Positions 22,765 to 31,800 of a DNA stretch of 41,916 nucleotides are shown one piece after another (the stretch's first letter is position 1; every line of letters starts with the position of its first letter). Origin of the DNA: UMGS1696 sp964558485 (GTDB lineage Bacteria; Bacillota; Clostridia; Oscillospirales; CAG-272). The stretch lies in contig CAZLED010000014.1 of the NCBI GenBank assembly GCA_964558485.1, forward strand, positions 1-41,916, given 5' to 3'. The notes under the pieces are model-generated. The model made no database searches, was not told where the DNA came from, and saw only the letters and a list, made by a program, of their open reading frames with translations. The translations under genes and the position numbers were made by a program.

Positions 22765-23838
22765 ATGCTACAACATATGCAAAAGCACCGGCCAGTCAGC
22801 CGGTTGGTCACCATGGTGCTGTGCGTCATCCTCTTTTTGACCCTGACCATTCCGGCTCTGGCGGCCTACCCCACACATACCGACCTTATTTCCGATGCTG
22901 GCGGTGTCTTGTCGGAAACCACCGTATCGGCCATCCAGACCGCCAACAAGACCCTGTTTGCCAGCCGTGGCGTAAAGATCGCTGTGTGCATCACCGACGG
23001 CACCGGCGACGAATCCATCACGGATTTTTCCCGTTCGCTTTTCTCCAAATGGGAGATGTGTGACGGCGTGCTGCTGGTGCTGGATACCACGAACCAGACC
23101 TACTTTGCCGTCCAGAGCGTGGACATCGACGACACCATCACCAACACCGTTCTCAGCGACCTGCTTGCCAACAACATGGAAGAAGACTTCGCCGCCGGTA
23201 ACATCGACCGTGCCGTCATGAAGACCGTCACCGCCCTGTCCCAGACCATGACCAATATGCTGCCCGACCCCAACGCCGCCGCAGCCGAATCCACTGCCAC
23301 CGGAGAAGAGGAAGCACCGACCGAGGACAAGCCTTCCGGGTTCGTGACCTTTATGAAGGTCATCCTGTGGATCATCATCATTGCCGTGCTGCTGGCCGCA
23401 GGCGTCTTCGTGGTGGCACTGTTCAACGATGACGTGGCCGATTTTATCCGCACCTACATATTCCGCCGTGGCCCGGTACACCGTGGTTATGCTAACCACC
23501 GTGGTTATAACAATGGCTACAATAACCGCAACGTGCCCCATCCGGGTTACTACGACGATCGGCTCTACGGCAACCAGCGCCAGCCGAACCAAAACGGTCA
23601 GAACGGTCAGCGCAGACCCCAGGGACAGTACCCCAACGGCAATTCCCAGTACCGGCAAAATCCCAGCGCACGGCAGAGCTACGACCCCTACAACGACTAC
23701 GAAGCCCAATACCAGCTGCAGGGGCAACAGCGCCGTCAGAACAGTGGCTACCCAAACCAACAGAGACGTCCCCAGAACGGCGCCTATCCCCGGCAGAACC
23801 AAAACGGCAGCTACCGTGGCGGTCCCAACCAAAACTAA
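22765..23838 (+). CDS. TPM-domain membrane protein with a Gln/Asn-rich tail
   Basis: The 357-residue product has a signal peptide (hydrophobic VLCVILFLTLTIPALA, cleavage near ALAAYP) and then a TPM domain (residues about 38-165, family of YgcG) from LISDAGGVLSETTVSAI. A membrane segment at about 196-219 (VILWIIIIAVLLAAGVFVVA) precedes a tail of about 120 residues made mostly of Gln, Asn, Arg, Pro, Gly and Tyr. I prefer the ATG at 22765, 11 nt from AAGGAG; a TTG two codons earlier is also in frame. The topology puts the TPM domain outside and the tail probably inside. The function of TPM proteins in such operons is not settled. Confidence 0.85.
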   Translation: MLQHMQKHRPVSRLVTMVLCVILFLTLTIPALAAYPTHTDLISDAGGVLSETTVSAIQTANKTLFASRGVKIAVCITDGTGDESITDFSRSLFSKWEMCDGVLLVLDTTNQTYFAVQSVDIDDTITNTVLSDLLANNMEEDFAAGNIDRAVMKTVTALSQTMTNMLPDPNAAAAESTATGEEEAPTEDKPSGFVTFMKVILWIIIIAVLLAAGVFVVALFNDDVADFIRTYIFRRGPVHRGYANHRGYNNGYNNRNVPHPGYYDDRLYGNQRQPNQNGQNGQRRPQGQYPNGNSQYRQNPSARQSYDPYNDYEAQYQLQGQQRRQNSGYPNQQRRPQNGAYPRQNQNGSYRGGPNQN

Positions 23839-23865
23839 ACCAGAAGAGATCCCATAGACGCAAGA

Positions 23866-23890
23866 AGCCCCCGACCATAGGGGACTTTTT
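23866..23890 (+). terminator. Terminator after the TPM gene
   Basis: AGCCCCC and GGGGACT pair with one mismatch around a 7-nt loop and are followed by TTTTT. It lies 28 nt after the stop codon. Moderately strong; some read-through into the ABC-F gene is likely. Confidence 0.55.
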
Positions 23891-23925
23891 GCGGTACAGA
23901 ATCACATAGGAGAAAACGATCCATT

Positions 23926-25923
23926 ATGATATCCATCAGCGCAAGTGCTCTGGCGTACCGCATCGGCACCAGAGACATTCTCACCGACGTGACCTTTTCG
24001 TTGGAGGACGGCGACAAGCTGGGCATCGTCGGTGTCAACGGCAGCGGCAAATCCACACTGCTGAAGCTGCTGACCGGCGAATATACCCCCGACGAAGGCA
24101 GCGTCACCATTGCCAAAAGCAAGACCATCGGCCTCCTGCACCAGGACGATGCGTTCCACGTGCTGTCCGTAGACGGCAGTGACGACAACTACGACGACAC
24201 GGTGCTGACCCAGATGTACGCCATTTTCCCGGAGCTGTGCCGAGCCGAGCGTCGTCTGGCCGAGCTGCAGACAGAGCTGGACGCCGCAGCACAGGGCAGC
24301 GACCAGGCACTGCTGGATCGGCTCACCAACGAATTCACCAACCTGAATACCCGGTTCATCGCCGACGGTGGCCTGTACTACAAGTCCCGCTGCCAATCCA
24401 TTTTAGTGAAGCTGGGCTTTGACGAAAGCTACCACCACCGTTCCGTCTCTACCCTCAGCGGCGGTCAGCGTACCCGATTGGCGCTGGCAAGACTCTTATC
24501 CCGGGAGCCGGATATCCTGCTGCTGGACGAGCCCACCAACCACCTGGACACCGGCACCATGCGTTGGCTGGAGGAGCACCTGGCAGCATACCCCAAGACG
24601 GTGCTGGTGGTCAGCCACGACCGACTGTTCTTAGACCGAGTGACTAACAAAACACTGGATCTGGAGCACACCAAGGCAAAGCTGTACAAATGCGCCTACA
24701 CCCAATATGTGGAAGAAAAGCAAAAGTGGCGTGCCGAGCAGGAAAAGCGGTACCAGCTCCAGCAAAAGGAGATCGCACGTCTGGAAGCGTACATCGCCCA
24801 GCAGCGTGCCTGGAACCGGGAGCGCAACATCATCGCCGCCGAAAGCCGGGAAAAGGCCATCGCCCGGATGGACAAGGTAGAGCGACCCGAAAACCTGCCC
24901 CAGAACATCCGCTTCTCGCTGACCTCCTCCGGCGAAAGCGGCAACGACGTACTGGAAGTCAAGCACCTGACCATGGCCTTTGGTGCCAATACGTTATTTT
25001 CCGATCTGTCGTTCTTAGTCAAAAAGCGGGAGAGAGTGTTCTTATGCGGTCCCAACGGCTGCGGCAAATCCACGCTGATCAAGCTGCTTCTGGGCCAACT
25101 GGCGCCCACCGCCGGGGAGATCGAGCTTGGCTACAATGTGACCATCGGCTACTACGACCAGGAGAACCAGAACCTGGACGAGAACAGCACCGTGTTGGAC
25201 GAGCTGTGGAACGCCTACCCCGACTTGACCCAGACGGAGATCCGCAACACCCTTGCCCTGTTCCAGTTCCGGGGAGACGACATCGAAAAGGAAGTCCGGG
25301 TGCTGTCCGGCGGCGAACGAGCAAGGCTGACCCTGGCGAAGCTGATCTTGTCCAAGATGAATCTGCTGATCCTGGACGAGCCCACGAACCACCTGGACAT
25401 CGGTTCCCGGGAGGCACTGGAAAATGCACTGAATGCCTTTGACGGTACCATCATCGCCGTGTCCCACGACCGGTATTTCACCCGAAAGCTGGCGACCCGG
25501 TTCATCGATCTGTCCTGCGACCGACCCATCCGCACCCTGTCCGGCGTTCACTATTGGCGGGACTTCTCCGGCACCTACGACCAATATGTGGCGCTGGGTG
25601 AGAATCCCGGTGAGGAAAGCACGGTGCTCCAAGAGGAAAAGGCCACAGAAGCCATGACCCAGAAGGAGCAGTACCAGCAGCGCAAGGCAGAGAGCGCCCG
25701 GATCCGGCAAATGGAGCGTCGTCTGGAAGCCATCGCCAAGGAGACCAAAAAATTGGAGACCGAGCTTTGCGACATCGAAGACGAGCTGTTCGGTGAGGCC
25801 GCCACGGACTATCTGCGTGCCGGTGAGCTGTCCGACCGGAAGACCACAGTAGAGGATCGACTCATGCAGCTGTACGAAGAAGAAGAGACCCTGCAAAACA
25901 CCCTGGCAGAAAAAGACGTATAA
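23926..25923 (+). CDS. ABC-F family ATPase
   Basis: The 665-residue soluble protein has two ABC domains and no membrane part, the ABC-F pattern. Domain 1 has Walker A GVNGSGKST (36-44), signature LSGGQRTRLALARL and Walker B ILLLDEPTNHLD. A charged linker (about 245-310) follows. Domain 2 has GPNGCGKST, LSGGERARLTLAKL and LLILDEPTNHLD. The C-terminus is an extended coiled-coil. Such proteins bind the ribosomal E site; some confer ribosome-antibiotic resistance, others rescue stalled translation. Sequence alone does not tell which. The ATG at 23926 has an AGGAG site 13 nt upstream. It has its own strong downstream terminator. Confidence 0.93.
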   Translation: MISISASALAYRIGTRDILTDVTFSLEDGDKLGIVGVNGSGKSTLLKLLTGEYTPDEGSVTIAKSKTIGLLHQDDAFHVLSVDGSDDNYDDTVLTQMYAIFPELCRAERRLAELQTELDAAAQGSDQALLDRLTNEFTNLNTRFIADGGLYYKSRCQSILVKLGFDESYHHRSVSTLSGGQRTRLALARLLSREPDILLLDEPTNHLDTGTMRWLEEHLAAYPKTVLVVSHDRLFLDRVTNKTLDLEHTKAKLYKCAYTQYVEEKQKWRAEQEKRYQLQQKEIARLEAYIAQQRAWNRERNIIAAESREKAIARMDKVERPENLPQNIRFSLTSSGESGNDVLEVKHLTMAFGANTLFSDLSFLVKKRERVFLCGPNGCGKSTLIKLLLGQLAPTAGEIELGYNVTIGYYDQENQNLDENSTVLDELWNAYPDLTQTEIRNTLALFQFRGDDIEKEVRVLSGGERARLTLAKLILSKMNLLILDEPTNHLDIGSREALENALNAFDGTIIAVSHDRYFTRKLATRFIDLSCDRPIRTLSGVHYWRDFSGTYDQYVALGENPGEESTVLQEEKATEAMTQKEQYQQRKAESARIRQMERRLEAIAKETKKLETELCDIEDELFGEAATDYLRAGELSDRKTTVEDRLMQLYEEEETLQNTLAEKDV

Positions 25924-25935
25924 TAAAATAGGAAG

Positions 25936-25991
25936 AAAAAATCCCTGTGGAATGTTGGTCACAAACGACCCGTGCCACAGGGGATTTTTGT
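25936..25991 (+). terminator. Strong terminator after the ABC-F gene
   Basis: A long stem, AAAATCCCTGTGG with CCACAGGGGATTTT, encloses a 24-nt loop and is followed by TTTTTGTATT. It begins 13 nt past the stop. The A-run on the other side makes it partly usable from the minus strand, where hepT ends at 26021. Confidence 0.8.
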
Positions 25992-26020
25992 ATTGTCTTG
26001 TGAGATCAAGCTAACCTTGA

Positions 26021-26374
26021 TCAGCGTTTGGCTGACTGTTGCAATATCTTTTCCAATTGCATCAAAAATATATCCAATTCTTTCAACAGCACTTCTGCAA
26101 TGATCTTCCAGTTGGTATCTTCATAATTATGTACCAATCTGTGTCGAACACCAGAAATTTGCGACCATGGAATTTCCGGGTATTGTTCTTTCCATTCCTT
26201 GGCCAATTGATATGTCTGCTCTCCAATGTTGTACAGCGGTGTTGTGACTGTCCATTGCACAACATAATCATCTTGTATCTGTTCTGACGTAATGTGGTTT
26301 TCCTCCAACCAACAAAGCAACTTTCGTCCCATGGTCAGAATCTTTTCACATCGTTCCACTGACGTATAGTTCAT
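26021..26374 (-). CDS. hepT: HEPN-domain toxin HepT
   Basis: This 117-residue product belongs to the HepT/HEPN family of small helical RNases. It carries the active-site motif R-x4-H-x-Y as R77 (RHRLVHNY), H82 and Y84. In characterised HepT/MntA pairs the tyrosine of this motif is AMPylated by MntA, which silences the RNase, so Y84 is the predicted modification site. Its ATG overlaps the mntA stop (ATGA, 26371-26374), giving the coupled antitoxin-first order. The segment VRHRLVHNYEDTNWKIIAE is typical. The pair faces the ABC-F gene across a terminator. Activity is predicted, not shown. Confidence 0.88.
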   Translation of the reverse strand: MNYTSVERCEKILTMGRKLLCWLEENHITSEQIQDDYVVQWTVTTPLYNIGEQTYQLAKEWKEQYPEIPWSQISGVRHRLVHNYEDTNWKIIAEVLLKELDIFLMQLEKILQQSAKR

Positions 26375-26685
26375 ATCGCTACTCCTTCTCGCAAAATATT
26401 TCGGTACAAAGGCGAATCCATCTCGATCTCCCGCAGCTCATATACATCCACAGCCTTGCCACTGGAATCATGCAGATCCTCTGCAAAGGCAAACACATCC
26501 ACTGGCCGAAACCCCTGTCCGCCGATCAGCAAAAGATCGATATCCGATTCTGCCGTAGCCTCTCCACGGGCATAGGAGCCAAAGAGTCGTGCTGCTTCGA
26601 CCCGATATTTCTCCATCAGCGGCAACACCAATGCCGTAAGTTCACCATGGGTATACACCTTATCCAAGAAGCACCGCACCTCCAT
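26371..26685 (-). CDS. mntA: MntA-type nucleotidyltransferase antitoxin
   Basis: The 104-residue minimal nucleotidyltransferase has the catalytic signature G36-S37-x10-D48-x-D50 (GSYARGEATAESDIDLL) and ends near LYRNILREGVAI. Family members AMPylate HepT. I use the ATG at 26685, preceded by AAGGAAAGG; an in-frame start at 26745 lies upstream of the likely promoter. It overlaps hepT by 4 nt. The predicted transcript starts about 10 nt before the start codon, so the leader is very short. Confidence 0.88.
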   Translation of the reverse strand: MEVRCFLDKVYTHGELTALVLPLMEKYRVEAARLFGSYARGEATAESDIDLLLIGGQGFRPVDVFAFAEDLHDSSGKAVDVYELREIEMDSPLYRNILREGVAI

Positions 26686-26701
26686 TCGTATCCTTTCCTT
26701 C

Positions 26702-26730
26702 AGTATACCACATCTTCCCCGATTTCGCAA
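26702..26730 (-). promoter_or_regulatory. mntA: Promoter of mntA-hepT
   Basis: TTGCGA (26725-26730), 17 nt, TATACT (26702-26707), with TGG directly before the -10 box. The predicted start near 26695 leaves only a 10-nt leader. No palindromic operator is obvious. Confidence 0.6.
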
Positions 26731-26839
26731 GAGAAATTTTCGCAAAGTCCCTGCATCTCATCGAAAAACCGTTTACACAGTCAAAAACCGATCCGAAATA
26801 GCAAAGCTATTTCTACCTTCATTATTCATTTTCCATGAT

Positions 26840-27493
26840 TCACAATTCATTCTTCATTCCCGTTCCGCGCGCCGCCAGAATGGTCTGCCCCACGGGATGC
26901 TCTGCCGGTACGTCCAGCAGCAGCACCGCATAGCCACTGCCGTCCCGGAACACCGCTGCAATGGCCTTTTCCCAGTGCCAGGTCTGGATGTATTCGTACA
27001 CCTTGGCGCCGGGATACTGCCGCAGGATCGCCTGTCGGCCGTAGGTGTCCACACCGTCACAGGGCTTCCGGCTGACCACATGGGCCTGCAGCAGATCCCC
27101 CAGACCCAGCACACTTTCCATGGCACCGGCACGGTTCCCCTGTCCCTTCACCACGATCAGATCCAGCTCCTCCGTAGGCAGATACCGCAGCCGCAAGTCG
27201 TCCATGACACCATCGATGGTGCCACCATCACCAGCCGTGGCCGTCTCCGTACCGTTCCACACCGGTGTGTCGTCTCCACGTGGCCGGATGCTGAACACGA
27301 ACCAGGTCATGCGCCACCGCAGCAGCAGATACAGCGAGCCCACCAGTCCGGCCAGTCCGATCATCTGGAAAACACCGGCATATCGTCCCACCGCCGAACC
27401 ACCCAGATAGCACAGCATCCCACCGACCAGGCACACAAAGGATAACCTCGTGGGTGCCGTGGTATCCGGATCGGGTCTATAGATCATCGTCAT
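26840..27493 (-). CDS. Small membrane protein of unknown function
   Basis: I do not recognise the family. The 217-residue product starts MTMIYRPDPDTTAP. It has two close hydrophobic segments (about 18-34 and 42-58, SFVCLVGGMLCYLGG and MIGLAGLVGSLYLLL) and then a soluble domain of about 150 residues with YLPTEELDLIVVKGQGN and HWEKAIAAVFRDGSGYAVLL. A second ATG two codons later (27487) has better spacing (9 nt) from the AAGGAG site and may be the true start. It stands alone between mntA and rpmF. A membrane-anchored cytosolic domain is the only inference I make. Confidence 0.7.
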   Translation of the reverse strand: MTMIYRPDPDTTAPTRLSFVCLVGGMLCYLGGSAVGRYAGVFQMIGLAGLVGSLYLLLRWRMTWFVFSIRPRGDDTPVWNGTETATAGDGGTIDGVMDDLRLRYLPTEELDLIVVKGQGNRAGAMESVLGLGDLLQAHVVSRKPCDGVDTYGRQAILRQYPGAKVYEYIQTWHWEKAIAAVFRDGSGYAVLLLDVPAEHPVGQTILAARGTGMKNEL

Positions 27494-27558
27494 TCACTCC
27501 TTCCTATGTTGGAAAAACCTATGTTGGCAAATATCCATTTTAGCAAAACTGTTTTTGT

Positions 27559-27598
27559 GAAAAAGAAAACCGTGCCAACCTCAACGGTCACACGGTTT
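27559..27598 (-). terminator. Terminator of the DUF177-rpmF operon
   Basis: On the minus strand AAACCGTG pairs with CACGGTTT (27591-27598 and 27567-27574) and is followed by TTTTCTTTTTC. It begins a few bases after the rpmF stop. Confidence 0.75.
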
Positions 27599-27603
27599 CT
27601 ATG

Positions 27604-27792
27604 TCACGCATTTTCTTCTTTAGCAATGACCTGCTTGCCATCGTAATAACCGCAAGCGCGGCATACGCGGTGAGCCAGATTGTATTCTCCACAATGAGAA
27701 CACTTTACCATGCCGGGCATATCGAGCTTCCAAACGTTAGAACGTCTCTTATCTCTTCTTGCCTTAGAAACTTTTCTCTTCGGTACAGCCAT
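27604..27792 (-). CDS. rpmF: 50S ribosomal protein L32
   Basis: L32 is a small zinc-ribbon protein of the large subunit. The 62-residue product starts MAVPKRKVSKARRDKRRSNV and has CSHC and CRAC ligand pairs. It is the zinc-containing paralogue; zinc-free forms replace the cysteines. It follows the DUF177 gene, the most widespread neighbour of rpmF in bacteria, with 82 nt between them, and has its own terminator. Confidence 0.96.
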   Translation of the reverse strand: MAVPKRKVSKARRDKRRSNVWKLDMPGMVKCSHCGEYNLAHRVCRACGYYDGKQVIAKEENA

Positions 27793-27874
27793 GATTACAC
27801 CTCCCTGTAGTGTCGGAGTACAATTTACAGTTTATTATATCACATTGTGCGCAGAATTGCAAGGGGTTTTCCGA

Positions 27875-28498
27875 TTATTCTTGCAAATTATCGGAGAAAT
27901 TTTCCGTCTCTTCTGCTTCATTTTTGTACTGATCCAACAAAGCCTGCAGCTTTGCCATCCGTGGATCGATCTTCTTTTCCTGCGCTGCCTTTTCTTCGCA
28001 GTCGCAGCCTTCGTCCTTTTTGCGACCACAGTGGGGACAAAGTCCGGGGCAATCCTCTCGACACAGCGCCACCATGGGCAGCTCCAGCAGGATCTCCTCT
28101 AAGATGTCCGCATCGGGGAAAAGCTGGCTGTCCCGGAGATACAGCACATCGTCCAGCACCCCATCCCATTCGGCATCCTCGTCGTAGTTGTCCATCTGGT
28201 CCAGCGCACTGCCGGAACGCACCGTCCGCTCCAGGTCAAATTCCATGGTAGACGCAATGGGATCCAGACACCGGGCACAGGGGATCACATACGCGGCGGT
28301 CACGTGGGCCGTCATGCGCAGATAGCCGCCAACGGAAGAAATCTCTCCTTCCACCAAAATGCCGTCTTCCGGAATGGTCACGTCCTCCGGCAGCTCCACC
28401 GCATCCTCGGGCAGATCGGCCGTTTCGGGCGAAAAGCGATAAGAAAACGGCATCCGTGTGAGCCGTCCGTTCAACACCTGTACTACGTCCAGTTTCAT
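27875..28498 (-). CDS. DUF177 (YceD) family protein
   Basis: The 207-residue product belongs to the YceD/DUF177 family, linked to 23S rRNA accumulation in E. coli and plants. The sequence has the central PCARCLDPI and a cysteine-rich C-terminal stretch (CREDCPGLCPHCGRKKDEGC), compatible with metal binding, then an acidic tail. I use the ATG at 28498 (MKLDVVQVLNGR); GGAGG lies 13 nt upstream, rather far. In-frame codons up to 28588 overlap the promoter. It forms a two-gene operon with rpmF. Confidence 0.88.
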   Translation of the reverse strand: MKLDVVQVLNGRLTRMPFSYRFSPETADLPEDAVELPEDVTIPEDGILVEGEISSVGGYLRMTAHVTAAYVIPCARCLDPIASTMEFDLERTVRSGSALDQMDNYDEDAEWDGVLDDVLYLRDSQLFPDADILEEILLELPMVALCREDCPGLCPHCGRKKDEGCDCEEKAAQEKKIDPRMAKLQALLDQYKNEAEETENFSDNLQE

Positions 28499-28559
28499 AA
28501 AAAAATACCGTCCTCCTTTGACAAAGATCCATGCGCACGGATCCAATCTATACCTTATT

Positions 28560-28588
28560 ATTATACCCTGTTTCCCGGCAAATGTCAA
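28560..28588 (-). promoter_or_regulatory. Promoter of the DUF177-rpmF operon
   Basis: TTGACA (28583-28588), 17 nt, TATAAT (28560-28565): a perfect consensus, here without the TGN extension. Start expected near 28553, leader about 55 nt. Confidence 0.85.
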
Positions 28589-28818
28589 TAGCTTTTTATG
28601 AGAAAATCAAAACCAATACCGTCATCCCCGGTTTTCCTGTGCTTTCCGGTGCTTCCCCATAGCCGACGCCGGTGGTATCTTGCTGCATTTTTCTTGCATA
28701 TCTCCTGCATAAATTTTTATTTCATTCATATTCCCGTCACAGGATTCTGTGGAAACTTCTGCAAAAACGGTGTATACTATTTTATGCTATATAAATCCAT
28801 GGGAGAAAAACGTATACG
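28589..28818 (+). other. Divergent intergenic region upstream of the ABC transporter
   Basis: No gene is visible. A TATACT box at 28773-28778 is the best plus-strand -10; its -35 (TGTGGA-like, about 28748) is weak. That leaves a leader of about 35 nt before the ATG at 28819. A GAGAAAAACG site precedes the start codon. Confidence 0.4.
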
Positions 28819-31800
28819 ATGCTCACATTAACGCATATTACAAAAGACTATTTGTCCGGCGACAATACGGTCCATGCCCTCCGGGACGTGTCGTTGTCCT
28901 TCGGCAAAAGCGAATTCGTGTCCATCTTAGGCCCCTCCGGCTGTGGCAAGACCACACTGCTGAACATCATCGGCGGCCTGGACCGGTACACCTCCGGCGA
29001 AATGGCCGTGGCTGGGGTGCCGACCTCCGACTTCCGGGACCGGGACTGGGACACCTACCGGAACCATTCCATCGGCTTTGTGTTCCAGAGCTACAACCTG
29101 ATCCCCCACCAGACGGTGCTGGCCAACGTAGAGCTGGCGCTGACCCTGTCCGGCGTGGGCAAGGCAGAACGGCGCAAAAAGGCAGAAGAGGCACTGCGCA
29201 AGGTGGGACTGGGTGACCAACTGAAAAAGAAGCCGTCGCAAATGTCCGGTGGGCAGATGCAGCGTGTTGCCATTGCCCGTGCGCTGGTCAACGACCCGGA
29301 GATCCTGCTGGCCGACGAACCCACCGGGGCACTGGACTCCGAGACCTCCGTACAGATCATGGAGCTGCTGCAGGAAGTGGCACGAGACAAGCTGGTGATC
29401 ATGGTCACCCACAACCCGGAGCTTGCCGAACAATACTCTACCAGAATCATCCGGTTGTTGGATGGCAAAATCGTCAGTGACGAAGACCGCACCGCCACCC
29501 AGCAGGCCAATGCAGCCAGCGATACCGTCACCACCAACACCGACGCCAACAAAACCGCCGCCGTGGAGGAAAAATACAAGCACAAGACCTCCATGTCCTA
29601 CGGCACCGCTTTGGGTCTGTCCCTGAAAAACCTCATGACCAAAAAGGGGCGTACCCTGCTGGTGGCCTTTGCCGGTTCCATCGGGATCATCGGCATTGCC
29701 CTGATCCTGTCTCTGTCCAACGGGATCAACGAATATATCGCCCAGGTGCAGGAGGATACCCTGTCCACCTACCCCATCCAGATCGTCTCCCAGACCACCG
29801 ATATGTCCGGTCTGATGGAAGCCATCGCCGGTGCCCGTGGCGGAGACGAAGCGGAGATCGAAAGCCGGGATCGGGTGTACGCCAACACCATGCTCTATGA
29901 GCTGCTCAACGCCATGACCTCTGCCGAAGTCCGCACCAACAACCTGTCCAAGTTCAAGACCTGGCTGGACGATCCGGCAAACGGTGTCGGCGAGCAGACC
30001 AGTGCCATCCGGTACGGCTACGGCATCACGCCACAGATCTACGCTACGGACACCACCGACGGCGTGACCCGACTGAACCCCACGTCCATGTTCGACTCCC
30101 TCATGCCGGAAGGCGCCGCCGATGCCATGTCCAGCGGTATGACCGGTATGTCCTCCAGCATGACCGCTATGATGGCCACCTCCGGCGGTATGGACATCTG
30201 GCAGGAAATGATCGACAACCAGGATCTGATGGAGCAGCAGTACGAGGTGATCGCCGGTCGCTGGCCCACGGAAAAGAACGAGGTGGTGCTGGTGCTGGAC
30301 TCCCGGAACGAGATCAACGACGTGTACCTGTACGCCCTGGGCTTCAAGGACCAGGCCGAGGTGCCGGAGGTGCTGGCAGCCGTCATGAAAGGCGAAGAAT
30401 ACACCGCCAAGGACGAGACCTATTCCTATGACGAAGTGCTGGACAAAACCTTCCGGCTGCTGTTGCCCACCGATATGTACCGCCAGAACGACAACGGCAC
30501 CTGGGACTACATGGGTGACAACGAGATCTTCATGCGAACTGCCGTGGACGATGGGCTGGAGATCCGGATCGTGGGGATCCTGAAGCCCGACCCGGAAGCC
30601 GTAGCCACCTCCATCACCGGCGCCATCGGATACCTGCCCTCCCTGACCGAATATGTGCTGAACGAGGTGCAGAACAGTGCCATCGTACAGGCGCAGCTTG
30701 CCGACGAGACCGAGGACGTGCTCAGCGGCCTGCCCTTTGACGACGGCGAAAACTCCATCCTGTCCGACAGCGAAAAGGCCGACCGGATCCGAGATGCCAT
30801 TGCCGAAATGTCTGCCGCCGACCGCGCCGCCCTGTACGCCTCCCACATGACCTACCTGTCCGAAGACGTAGCCGCAGCCCAGGCCGCAGAACAGCTTGCC
30901 AACGTTCCGGCCGACCAACTGCCTGCCATGCTGATGGCGCAGATGTCCGCCGCTGCCGAAGCCGGTGCCGACGACGCCATGCAAATGGATCCTGCCATGG
31001 TGCAGCAGTACCTCAGCTCTATGAGTGACGAGGAGCTGTACAACTACGCCCTCACTTCCCTGACCAAGCAGATCCAGGATGCCTACGCTGCCCAGGCCGA
31101 GCAGGACGTGGCACAGCTTTCCACCGAAGCCCTGGCGTTCATGCTGGAGGAAGGGCTGGCAGCGCTGGACGATGCTGGGATCCTGGCCGAATATGGCGAG
31201 TATATGCCGCCGGTTGTGTCCTCGTCCACCTATGATGACGTGCTGAACACCTTAGGCTATGCCAACGAAGACCGTCCCAGCTCCATCTCCATCTACACCG
31301 ACACCTTCGAGAAAAAGGACGCCCTGACCGAACTGATCGCCGACTACAACCAAAGCTGCGTGGACGACGGCCGGGACGATGACGTGATCAGCTACACCGA
31401 CTACGTGGCGCTGATGATGTCCTCCATTTCCACCATTATCAACGTGATCTCCTACGTGCTGATCGCATTCGTGTCCATTTCGCTGGTGGTTTCGTCCATC
31501 ATGATCGGCATCATCACCTACATCTCCGTGCTGGAACGGACCAAGGAGATCGGTATCCTGCGTGCCATCGGTGCCTCCAAGAAGGACGTGTCCCGAGTGT
31601 TCAACGCCGAGACTTTGATCATCGGCTTTGCGGCAGGTGCCATCGGCATCGGCGTGACCCTGCTGCTGTGCATTCCGGCGAACCTGATCATCCAGCACCT
31701 GACCGACATCGCATCCTTGGCAAGACTGCCGTGGGTCGGTGGCGTAGCGCTGGTGTGCATCAGCATGATCTTGACCACCATCGCCGGCCTGGTCCCCTCT

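Noticed and set aside
28927..30984. A 685-codon antisense frame inside the ABC transporter gene, and a similar one at 38373-40544 inside the hydrolase
   Set aside because: Both are in register with the sense gene and explained by the same codon avoidance. The translations are His/Gly/Val-rich noise.
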